Assembly: GCA_036504235.1 (NCBI GenBank)
Contig: DASXVN010000039.1
Coordinates: forward strand, 62,001-126,000
Length of the DNA stretch: 64,000 bases
Direction of reading: 5' to 3'
Source of the DNA: Zipacnadum sp036504235
GTDB lineage: Bacteria; Armatimonadota; Zipacnadia; Zipacnadales; Zipacnadaceae
The notes under the pieces were generated by a model. That model was not told the DNA's origin. It searched no databases and was given only the letters and a program-made list of their open reading frames with translations. The position numbers and the translations under genes are program-made. Of this stretch, positions 26,031 through 34,050 are shown piece by piece (position 1 is the first letter of the stretch; each line of letters opens with the position of its first letter).

Positions 26031-29000
26031 CTACTTCTCTTTCACCACCAGGTACCCACCCGCGGGCACCGTCACCGGGGTGTCCGCGAACTCGAACCCC
26101 GGCAGGTCCATGGTCTTCTTCAGGGTGGTGGTGATCGCCTGGTCGCCGGGGTTGTTGACCCCCACGTAGTACTGCAGTGGCTTGGTGCTGAGCTGCGTCA
26201 CCTCGATGATCAAGTCCCGGTTGTCGCACTGCACCGGATGGCCCACGATATTGTGGGTGCTTCCGGCGTAGTCCGGGTACACGGACAGATACCCCAGATC
26301 CACGTCGTCCAGCGCGATCTGGCGGTAGACGTTCGAACCGTTGGTGTAGAAGCCCGGGGAGTAGCCGGTCACCTGGAGCTGGCCCACGGTCCACTTGGGG
26401 TTGAAGCCGGTGAAACGGAACGGCAGTGGCTGATTGACGCGCCAGCCGGGATTGGGCACCTCGAACTCGATCACGCCGGCGTCCGGCGCGAGGTCAATAA
26501 TCCCGAACTGCGAAAGCAGCTTGCCGCGTTTCACGTTCAGTCCGCAGCCGTTCTCGCCGGTGAGGCCCAGGTACTTACGCAGCGCCTCGATCCGCATGGT
26601 GTTGATCGCCGGCTCATCAATCGGGTCGTAGAGCATCATGTACTTATAGCTGAGCTTCTCCCCCGCATTGAAGTCGGCTCCCCGCGGGTTGTTGATCCCC
26701 CAGCCGCCCAGAGCCTTGGAGGGCTGGGCCCTCATCGGCTCGTCGCTGAGGTTGAACATCACGCTGGTCAGGCCGACCCCGGAGGGCAAGAGAGCCACAT
26801 AGCCGCCCTTCTTGATCAGCCAACTCTCCTGGCCGCCCAGCGGCCCCAGGCCGGGGTTGAGGTACGGCTGATCGAAGTTCTGCCAGGCGGAGATCCGCGC
26901 CTCCCCGGTGGTTCCGTCGCCGGTGTTGATCGCCCACAGCGGAACGTTGCTGCCGCCTGGCGGGAAAGCATTCTCCAGCAGGGAAGTGTAGGTGACGGCC
27001 GCCGCGGGCTGCTTGAGCGTCACCGTGCCCTCCATCACCCCGAGGCAGCCGCCGGTCCGCTCTGGGTAGAAGATATGCCCCTCCAGCATCGGCCCCGCGC
27101 CGCGCTGCAGGTACTGCGTGCGGCGCACGGTGAAGGTGAGTTGCGTGCTGGGGACGACCGGCCCCAGCGTGTGGTAAGCGTTGGCCACCACGCCGGGGGC
27201 ATACACGTGGTCGCCGATACAGGCGGCGTTGGCCACGCTGTCATCGTAGCAGGTCGGATACATGTGGCCTTCCATCAGCCGCCCGCCCCAGCCGGGGTAG
27301 TAGGCCTCGATGAGCGGCTGGGGGCCGGGGCCGAGGACGCCGGGCGTGGCCCAGGGGACCGCGCGCGCCGGGGCCGGCGGGCCGCCGTCCCAGGTGGGAC
27401 CCGCGGAGAACTGCGGCGTACGCGGCGGCGGGAAGGTCAGCGGCCCATGCCACAACTCGCCATTCTGCCGGTCGCCGCACCAGGTATTGGCATTGGCGTC
27501 GGCCCACTGCGAGTGCGAGGTGGAGACGGCCTTGCCGCCGTTAACGTCGGTCGCCACCAGCACCATCTCCCGGTGCCGGTCGTAGGCCCACGGGAAGGTC
27601 TGGTGGAACTCCTTCGCCCCGTTGAGCAGGAAGTGCCGGTAGGGGCGATTCTCGCTGTAAATAGTGATCTCTTTGAGGCCTACCTCGGAGGTGACCCAGC
27701 AGTCGCTCGGAGTCAACCGGCGGTCGGTGACGAAGGACTCCCCCGCGTAGGTGAGCAGCCGGATGGTCCCGCCCCAGGCGCGGACCTGCGGGCCGCTGGT
27801 GGGGTAGACATTCGGCCGCCCGTAGAAATTCCCGTAGCATAAGTACTGGGGGAGTTGGGCCAGGTTGTAGGCCGCGACCTGGGTGAGATAGTGATGCTGC
27901 TTGACGGCGTCCTCCAGGGCGGCCGGGGAGTCCACCAAGTCCACCGTGCCGCCGAGCAGCGGCTGGCCGTCGCCGCAGTAGGAGATGTAGTCCGGGGTCA
28001 GGTCCTCGACCAGCTTGCCGTTGCGGTAGGTCATGACGCCGTACAGCCCCACCAGGCGCAGGTCGCGGGCAGGCATGCCGGGGTTGTTGCTGAAATCGTA
28101 GTAGCCGATGTTGCGGAAGTGCGGGGCGTTCTCGATGCAGGCCCACAGGAGGTTCTTGGCGTCCTCATCGCTGTAGGTGAGGTTGCCGTCCTGGTCCTTG
28201 CACTGCAGGCGCAGGTGGCCGTTGTCGAGTTGGCTAGGCTTCGGCCAGGGCACGTCCAGCCCATAGAGGAACATGTTGTTGCCGATATTATTCTGCAGGC
28301 GGTAGCCGGGGGTCAGCAGCAGCTTATCATCGGAGTTGGCCTTGCAGTCCGCCTCCAGCTTACGGTAATCCGCTTCCTTAAGTTGGCTGAAATCCTCCAG
28401 GAAGATGACGAAGGTCAGCCCCGCGCCCTTGGCGGCCGCGGCGTATTGCGCGACGGTGCCCTGTCCGCCGGAGTAGCTGGTGCGCGCGCCGATCAGGCCC
28501 GTGTAGACCTGCGCGGGCGGCGTCGGGACCTGGTACTGATAGATGAGGGACTCCGCCGGGGTCTTGCGGAGATGCGGATGGACAAGCTGCAGCGGGTCCT
28601 GGACATACCCGCCCAGCGCGCCGCTCTTCGCCGAGGGGGCGCCCAGCCAGTGGATCGTATTGACGAAGAGCCGGCCGAAGTCGCTGGGCTTCCCGTTGAA
28701 TCCCTTGTCCCAGAGCGCGCCGTCGTGAATCCAGGACTTGCCGCCGTAGAGGTGGAAGTTGCTCCAGATACAGGCGGCAGCCATGCGCCCCTCCCCTACC
28801 TGCCGGATGCCCATAACCGCCGGCTGGGGCGTGTGCTCGCGCGCGAAGGGCCGGGTCTGCTCCTCGCCCTCCGCATAGGCTGGCTTGCGCGGCTGGGAGT
28901 AGCTCGTAGGGCCACCCTTGAGCACCTCGGTCCACTCGGGGCCAAACTCCAGCGGCTGCGCGAAGTTTCCGGCGTAGCTCTGCCCAATCGGGATCCACGC

Positions 29001-29594
29001 GCCGCGTACGCCCTCGCTGACCGGGCTGGCCGGCACGCCGCTGGCGTAGATGAAGGGCTGCTGTAGGCGGGGGTGCACCGCCACCGTCGCCGGGTCCTGG
29101 AGCTCCTCCAGCATCAGCTTGGCGCCGAAGGGGTTGAGGTAGTCGTTGTACAGGTTGTACTGGATCGGATAGTTCTCGGAAAACAGCAGCCAGAACACCC
29201 CGCCGCCCGCCGCCAGATATTGCTTGAGCAGCGCGTCAAAGGCGGCCTTGTCGGGCGGGCCATTCCAGACCCCGGCGTGCTCGGGCGTGCCCTTCGGCTC
29301 CGGGGGACTGATGATGACCACGGAGTTGTACTGCTTGAGCAAGTCCCAGGTGATCGGCCGCGCGGGCTGGTCGCCGGCGGTCCACATATCCACCCGGATG
29401 TTCTCCTTTTCGGCGAGCTGCTTGAAGATGCTGAAATCGCCGATCCCGGGCCAGCCAGGGAAGTAGTACGCCCCCGTGATGATGAGCATGGAGACGGGAG
29501 TCGGAGCGGGGGGAGCAGCCGCCGGAGTCTGGGCAGAGGCAACGGTGGAGCAGGCCACCAGGAGAGTCAGGACCAAGCACCAAGCACGGATCAT
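26031..29594 (-). CDS. Giant secreted protein A: GATase-like plus degenerate PHP-like region
   Basis: An 1,187-residue exported protein (signal peptide, cleavage near SAQ at about residue 22). Residues about 35-330 resemble a class-I glutamine-amidotransferase/ThuA-like fold: 'VSMLIITGAYYFPGW', 'YNSVVIISPP', 'YLAAGGGVFWLLF'. A PHP-like segment begins near 365: 'YTGLIGARTSYS' then 'FVIFLEDFSQLKE' and 'LLLTPGY'. The histidines of a real PHP site are missing. The remainder is predicted beta-rich, ending in an immunoglobulin-like 'GFNPKWTVGQLQVTGYS' module. Three more members (52495, 58750, 62167) are in the window; this one is closest to B. Start ATG 29594 is chosen as it has AAAGG 8 bases upstream; 29600 is possible. 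Function unknown. Confidence 0.85.
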   Translation of the reverse strand: MIRAWCLVLTLLVACSTVASAQTPAAAPPAPTPVSMLIITGAYYFPGWPGIGDFSIFKQLAEKENIRVDMWTAGDQPARPITWDLLKQYNSVVIISPPEPKGTPEHAGVWNGPPDKAAFDALLKQYLAAGGGVFWLLFSENYPIQYNLYNDYLNPFGAKLMLEELQDPATVAVHPRLQQPFIYASGVPASPVSEGVRGAWIPIGQSYAGNFAQPLEFGPEWTEVLKGGPTSYSQPRKPAYAEGEEQTRPFAREHTPQPAVMGIRQVGEGRMAAACIWSNFHLYGGKSWIHDGALWDKGFNGKPSDFGRLFVNTIHWLGAPSAKSGALGGYVQDPLQLVHPHLRKTPAESLIYQYQVPTPPAQVYTGLIGARTSYSGGQGTVAQYAAAAKGAGLTFVIFLEDFSQLKEADYRKLEADCKANSDDKLLLTPGYRLQNNIGNNMFLYGLDVPWPKPSQLDNGHLRLQCKDQDGNLTYSDEDAKNLLWACIENAPHFRNIGYYDFSNNPGMPARDLRLVGLYGVMTYRNGKLVEDLTPDYISYCGDGQPLLGGTVDLVDSPAALEDAVKQHHYLTQVAAYNLAQLPQYLCYGNFYGRPNVYPTSGPQVRAWGGTIRLLTYAGESFVTDRRLTPSDCWVTSEVGLKEITIYSENRPYRHFLLNGAKEFHQTFPWAYDRHREMVLVATDVNGGKAVSTSHSQWADANANTWCGDRQNGELWHGPLTFPPPRTPQFSAGPTWDGGPPAPARAVPWATPGVLGPGPQPLIEAYYPGWGGRLMEGHMYPTCYDDSVANAACIGDHVYAPGVVANAYHTLGPVVPSTQLTFTVRRTQYLQRGAGPMLEGHIFYPERTGGCLGVMEGTVTLKQPAAAVTYTSLLENAFPPGGSNVPLWAINTGDGTTGEARISAWQNFDQPYLNPGLGPLGGQESWLIKKGGYVALLPSGVGLTSVMFNLSDEPMRAQPSKALGGWGINNPRGADFNAGEKLSYKYMMLYDPIDEPAINTMRIEALRKYLGLTGENGCGLNVKRGKLLSQFGIIDLAPDAGVIEFEVPNPGWRVNQPLPFRFTGFNPKWTVGQLQVTGYSPGFYTNGSNVYRQIALDDVDLGYLSVYPDYAGSTHNIVGHPVQCDNRDLIIEVTQLSTKPLQYYVGVNNPGDQAITTTLKKTMDLPGFEFADTPVTVPAGGYLVVKEK

Positions 29595-29803
29595 CGCCAT
29601 CACCTTTCGCCTGATTGAGAGGGGCCGCGCGGCGGCCGCCGTTAAGGTGAATTCTTCGCCGCGGCCGAACTCCTACCTCCCCGGCGAAGTCTTTCTACGC
29701 GGCGCAGGAATGTGCGCGCCGCCGGCGAATACACTAGACACTGTAATCGGCTTTTGCCGCACCGGACAGGTCGTATTCATTCGACTGACGGAGGTGCCGC
29801 CCC

Positions 29804-31942
29804 ATGAGCCTTACCGGCTGGATTGTTGCTGTGTTTGTGATTTTCATCCTGCCCTCGATTCGAGTGATCGGGCCGACGCAGGTCGGTCTGGTCACCAAGC
29901 GCTTCAGCTTCCGCAAGCTGACGCAGGATAACCCCATCGCCTTCCACGGCGAGGCGGGCTACCAGGCCAATCTGCTGATGCCGGGCTGGCGCTGGGCCTT
30001 CTGGGTTATCTACAAGGTGGACAAGTACCCGTGGGTGCAGGTTCCGGCCGGCGAGATCGGCGTGGTCATTGCCCAGGCGGGGTCGCCCCTGCCCATCGGC
30101 GCCAAATCCGCCATATTCAAGCCCGAGTTTGGCGACTTTGGCGACTTGCACAAGTTCATCGCCCTGGGCGGCCAGAAGGGAGTGCAGCGCCCCGTGCTGC
30201 CCCCCGGGACCCTCGTGCCTATCCACCCGGTCGGCTTTGTGGTCATCACCAAGCGGCAGGTCTACGGTCTGCCGGTCTCCCCGGAGATCAAGAAGCGGGC
30301 CATGGAAGCGGGCGGCCGCCTCTCCCCCGAGGCCTTTGGCCTGCAGCCCGAGCACCTGAACCTCGTCCGCATCGGACCGGCGCCCCGCGGGCCGGAGGGC
30401 CAGGTCCAGGATATGGTCGGCATTGTCACCACCTACGAGGGCGATCCGCTGCCCTCCGGCGACATCGCCGGACGCCTGGGCGGCTTTGACGACGTGCGGG
30501 AGATGGAAGTGGCCGGCAAGACCGACGCGGAGGTCATTGAAGCCCTGCTCGGCACCAAGAACAACCTCCACAACAACTACCAGGACTTCCAGGCGTTTCT
30601 GGACCACGGCGGAAAAATGGGCATGCAGCACGACCCGCTGCTGTACGGCGCTTTCGCGCTGAACCCCTTCCTGGTCAGCGTGGAACTGGTCCCGATGCTG
30701 GTCGTCCAGCAGGGCGAAGTCGCGGTGGTCAAGGCGTACGTCGGTCTTGCCACCCAGGACATCTCCGGCTCGGACTTCAAGTTCGGCTCGCTGGTGCGCC
30801 CCGGCCATCGCGGCATCTGGCAGGAGCCGCTGCGGACCAGCAAATACGCGATCAACCCGCGCTGCTACCAGTACGAGATCGTGCCGACCTTCATCCTCAC
30901 GCTGAACTGGGCGGCCACCACCTCGCAGGCCCACAACCTGGACGCACGGCTGCAGACCATTGAGGCCAAGAGCCGGGAAGGCTTCATCTTCATGATTGAT
31001 CTGCAGGTGCAGATCCACGTGCCCGACACCAAGGCGCCGCGCGTCATTTCCAGCGTCGGCACGATGTTCAACCTGGTCAATGAGGTCCTGCAGGCCGCGG
31101 TCGGCAACCACTTCCGCGACAAGCTGCAGTCCATGCCCGCGGTCACCTTCATCGAGACGCGTCAGGCGGTGCAGGAGGAAGCCTACAAGCACATCGCCGA
31201 GCAACTGATGCAATATCAGGTGGAGACCAAGGGCGTGTACATCCAGGACGTGGTCCTGCCCGAGCAGTTGGTCGCCGTTCTGACCCAGCGCGAAATCGCT
31301 AACCAGGAAATCCAAACCTACCAGAAGCAGCGCGAGGCGCAGGATCAGCGCGTCGCCATGGAGCAGGCCAAGGGTACCGCCGACATGCAGGCGCAACTCG
31401 CCCAGGCCAAGGTCAACGTGGACATCCAGACCAACAACGCCGACGCCCGCAAGGCGCAGGCCGACGGTGAATCCACCTACATCCGCCAGACCGGTGCGGC
31501 GCAAGGCGCGCAGGTTGAGGCGGTCGGTCTGGCCCGCGCCACCGCTTTCAAGGAGCAGGTGGCGGCCCTGGGCGCCGAGTCCACGGCCCTGGTCAACGCG
31601 GTCACGGTCCTGGCCGAGCGCGGTCTGAAGTTCGTGCCAGAGATCCTGGTGATGGGGGGCGAGGGCGGCAGCGGCTCGATGGACGGTCTGGCCGCCACGC
31701 TGATGCGCTACCTGGGCGGCAGCGGCGCGTCGAGCAAGCCCTCCGGCGCAGCGCTAACCCCGCCGGCCCCGGCGGCCGCGGCGCTCCCGCATCCGGTAGC
31801 CAAGCCGGCCGCAACGATGCCGGACAAGCCGCAAGACGCAATGCCCGCCGCCCCGGCGGCAGCAATGCCGGCCCCGGCGCCGAAGGCATCACCGACGCCC
31901 CCGCCGCCCGCGGCGAAGGAAGAGCCGCCGGCGAAGGGGTAG
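29804..31942 (+). CDS. SPFH/band-7 membrane protein (flotillin-like)
   Basis: A 712-residue protein with an N-terminal membrane helix (3-20). Two band-7-like modules are visible: 'VPAGEIGVVIAQAGSPLP' near 80 and 'VQQGEVAVVKAYVGL' near 303. The usual band-7 core follows (about 320-490, 'FVEIDLQVQ'-like strand). A charged Ala/Gln/Glu coiled coil spans about 495-590, and a Pro/Ala-rich tail with an acidic-lysine mix ends the protein. SPFH proteins oligomerise on membranes and organise lipids or proteases. The protein is larger than typical flotillins (about 500 residues), because of the extra N-terminal module and the tail. ATG follows GGAGG. A strong terminator follows at 31974. It is divergent from giant protein A. 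Confidence 0.88.
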   Translation: MSLTGWIVAVFVIFILPSIRVIGPTQVGLVTKRFSFRKLTQDNPIAFHGEAGYQANLLMPGWRWAFWVIYKVDKYPWVQVPAGEIGVVIAQAGSPLPIGAKSAIFKPEFGDFGDLHKFIALGGQKGVQRPVLPPGTLVPIHPVGFVVITKRQVYGLPVSPEIKKRAMEAGGRLSPEAFGLQPEHLNLVRIGPAPRGPEGQVQDMVGIVTTYEGDPLPSGDIAGRLGGFDDVREMEVAGKTDAEVIEALLGTKNNLHNNYQDFQAFLDHGGKMGMQHDPLLYGAFALNPFLVSVELVPMLVVQQGEVAVVKAYVGLATQDISGSDFKFGSLVRPGHRGIWQEPLRTSKYAINPRCYQYEIVPTFILTLNWAATTSQAHNLDARLQTIEAKSREGFIFMIDLQVQIHVPDTKAPRVISSVGTMFNLVNEVLQAAVGNHFRDKLQSMPAVTFIETRQAVQEEAYKHIAEQLMQYQVETKGVYIQDVVLPEQLVAVLTQREIANQEIQTYQKQREAQDQRVAMEQAKGTADMQAQLAQAKVNVDIQTNNADARKAQADGESTYIRQTGAAQGAQVEAVGLARATAFKEQVAALGAESTALVNAVTVLAERGLKFVPEILVMGGEGGSGSMDGLAATLMRYLGGSGASSKPSGAALTPPAPAAAALPHPVAKPAATMPDKPQDAMPAAPAAAMPAPAPKASPTPPPPAAKEEPPAKG

Positions 31943-31973
31943 GTACGCCCGCCGCAAGCACGACGAAAACCAT

Positions 31974-32006
31974 GAGCCGAACCCACTTGGGTTCGGCTCA
32001 TTCTTT
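31974..32006 (+). terminator. Rho-independent terminator
   Basis: GAGCCGAACCC (31974-31984), loop ACTT, GGGTTCGGCTC (31989-31999), a perfect 11-bp stem followed by ATTCTTT. It lies 31 bases after the SPFH gene. Confidence 0.85.
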
Positions 32007-32023
32007 GTGGCCTGATTGTCGCT

Positions 32024-32166
32024 GCCGTTTCCCGTAGGGGCGGCTTTCGCGGGGTGGAGGCAAAGCCTCCGCGCCGTGATTGCCGCCAGTTCGCTGACTG
32101 CCAGTTAGCGAGCGGGCGTGTATGCCGGCGGAGACGCCGGCAAACGCGCCCCTACACGGAAACGGC
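32024..32166. repeat. TIR-bearing interspersed repeat, copy 2
   Basis: About 143 bases. The left end GCCGTTTCCCGTAGGGGCG is the inverted complement of the right end CGCCCCTAC-CGGAAACGGC, giving 19-20 bp terminal inverted repeats. Internal block TAGCGAGCGGGCGTG and the following hairpin are shared with copy 1 (19982-20115). It abuts the stop codon of the gene at 32167. There is no coding capacity, which fits a MITE-like or structured-RNA repeat. Confidence 0.78.
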
Positions 32167-34032
32167 CTAGTGCGCCCCGGCGGTCGGCTTCGTCGGGACC
32201 TCTCCCCGGCCCAGCCAGACCAGCAGCTTGGCCATCACGCCGGGCCAGGACTTCCACTCCCAGAAGCCCGTTCTGCCGGTCGGCGCTACCCCGTAGGGCG
32301 GCGCGCAGATCGCGGCTACTCGGCCCGCGCCCGCGGCGCCCGCTACCAGGAAGGGTTTGCCGCCTGCCTGCAGCCAGACGCGGCCGCTCGGCGCGGTCTG
32401 CACCTGGTGGTACCACAGGGCCACCGGCGGCTTGCTCCAGTCCACGCCCGCCCCGGTCAGCCATTCGGGAGCCGCGGGGCCCTTGGTCAGGGGCTGCGGG
32501 CTCGCGAAAGTCTGCAGGTCGAAGACCTTGGTCGGCTGGACCGGCATCAACGGACCGAGTGGCGGCTGGTCGATCCCGGCCTGCCCGAAACCGTGGGTGC
32601 CGCCCAGGAGCAGCAACGCGCCCCCGGCCTGGACATACTCCGCCAGAGCTTTGGCCCGGTCCGGGCCCAGCACCGTGAAGGGGACATTGGCGAAGACGAC
32701 CACGTCGAAGCGCGACAGCTCCGGCCAGGTGGCCGGGAAGTAGTTGAGGTCCTCGCCCTTCCAGTAGTACTCCGAATAGTACGAGGTCGCCGCCTCTCGC
32801 AGTTGCGCGCCCAGAAGCTGCTCCGCCTCGTCCACTCCCCAGTAGCGCGCGTGCAGGCCGCGCAGCACCAGTACGCCGATCCCGGGGCGCGCGCGCTTGG
32901 TCGCCACCCAGCGGGCCTTGTCGTACACGTCCAGCAGTTGCAGCGCTCGCGCCTCGGCGCTCACCGGTTTCTGCGGCCAGGGATCGCCCCCGGGCAGCGC
33001 AGCCAGAAGCTGCTTGAGTTCCGGCGCCGCCGCGGCGGCTTCCCCGGTCAGACCGTCCGGCTTGATCTGGGGCAAGTTCGCCTGCGCCTGGCGGAGGCGT
33101 GTCGGCACGAACACCAGCCCCTGCAGCGTCTGGCGGATCTGGTCCCGCTCCTGGACGAAGCGCGCCTGCGCCTCTTTGTTGCCGAGACCGAAGTAGTCCA
33201 GGAAGGCCAGGCGGAAGTGCCGCTGCGTCGGCGCGTAGGTGATCTCGATGGGCACCTGATAGTCGCCCACCGTCGTGCTGACCTGCTGGGCCTCGCCCGC
33301 CGGCAGGACCAGCGCGGAGGGACCATACGTGGCCTCCCGGCGTTCCGGGATGTCCTTGTCGAAGATCGCGTCCTGGTAGAAGTACCACCAGTCGGCGTTC
33401 GGATCAGTAACGTACGGCGCGGCTTGCGGCTCGCAAGTTCCGTCGGCATCCAGGACCTGCCGGTGCCGCTTGCCCTCGGCGGTGGCGTGGTAGCTGGAGG
33501 GATAGTTCTGCAGCCGCAGGACCAGGCTCTTGACCTCCACCGTCGGCTCAATGGCGAAATCGGCGAACAGCACCTCGCTGCCGGGGATGACCATAAAGCG
33601 GCAGCGGAACTTGCCGAACTTGTTGTCCAGCGTGAAGTCGACCACGCCCCGCTCGCCCGACTCGAGGATGGTGAAAGTGGACTTATCGACCTTCACCGAC
33701 TGGCCATTCACCAGCAGGTCGAACATGTCGCTATGGTACCAGTTGCCCTCGCTAGGCGCGAACCAGCCGACGCTGGAGCCGGAGGCCTGAGTCTGCTTGG
33801 AGACCGTCTCGTACTTCTGCAGGCCAAAGAGGCGCACGCCATTGTCCAGAAACATCTGCTGGAGGTAAGAGGTCTGCTTGGCGTCCTCCGATTGCTTAGC
33901 GAGGGGCACCTCGGAAACCCGCACCGGAGGAGGCGCGACCGCCGGAGGCGGGACTTGCGCAAACCCCGAATGAATCGTGCCCAACAAGGCCAGCCCCAGC
34001 GCTGCCGCCAGCGTCAATAATCGCCTGGTCAT
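32167..34032 (-). CDS. Secreted protein with inactive GATase-like domain (1)
   Basis: A 621-residue exported protein (signal peptide to about 26, SGFAQ). The N-terminal 400 residues are predicted beta-rich and unassigned. The C-terminal region from about 440 is a class-I glutamine-amidotransferase-like fold: 'FDVVVFANVPFTVLG', 'YVQAGGALLLLGGTHGFGQAG', and the end 'PFLVAGAAGAGRVAA' with 'FWEWKSWPGVM'. The position of the usual nucleophile Cys (G-x-C-x-G) reads G-T-H-G, so amidotransferase chemistry is not expected; this matches the PF07090-type 'putative glutamine amidotransferases'. ATG 34032 has AAGGAG upstream. Last gene of a three-gene operon (38315 to 32167), 18 bases after the LamG/hydrolase gene; the C-terminal third is paralogous to the gene at 36552. 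Confidence 0.8.
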   Translation of the reverse strand: MTRRLLTLAAALGLALLGTIHSGFAQVPPPAVAPPPVRVSEVPLAKQSEDAKQTSYLQQMFLDNGVRLFGLQKYETVSKQTQASGSSVGWFAPSEGNWYHSDMFDLLVNGQSVKVDKSTFTILESGERGVVDFTLDNKFGKFRCRFMVIPGSEVLFADFAIEPTVEVKSLVLRLQNYPSSYHATAEGKRHRQVLDADGTCEPQAAPYVTDPNADWWYFYQDAIFDKDIPERREATYGPSALVLPAGEAQQVSTTVGDYQVPIEITYAPTQRHFRLAFLDYFGLGNKEAQARFVQERDQIRQTLQGLVFVPTRLRQAQANLPQIKPDGLTGEAAAAAPELKQLLAALPGGDPWPQKPVSAEARALQLLDVYDKARWVATKRARPGIGVLVLRGLHARYWGVDEAEQLLGAQLREAATSYYSEYYWKGEDLNYFPATWPELSRFDVVVFANVPFTVLGPDRAKALAEYVQAGGALLLLGGTHGFGQAGIDQPPLGPLMPVQPTKVFDLQTFASPQPLTKGPAAPEWLTGAGVDWSKPPVALWYHQVQTAPSGRVWLQAGGKPFLVAGAAGAGRVAAICAPPYGVAPTGRTGFWEWKSWPGVMAKLLVWLGRGEVPTKPTAGAH

Positions 34033-34050
34033 GAGTAGTCTCCTTTGCAG

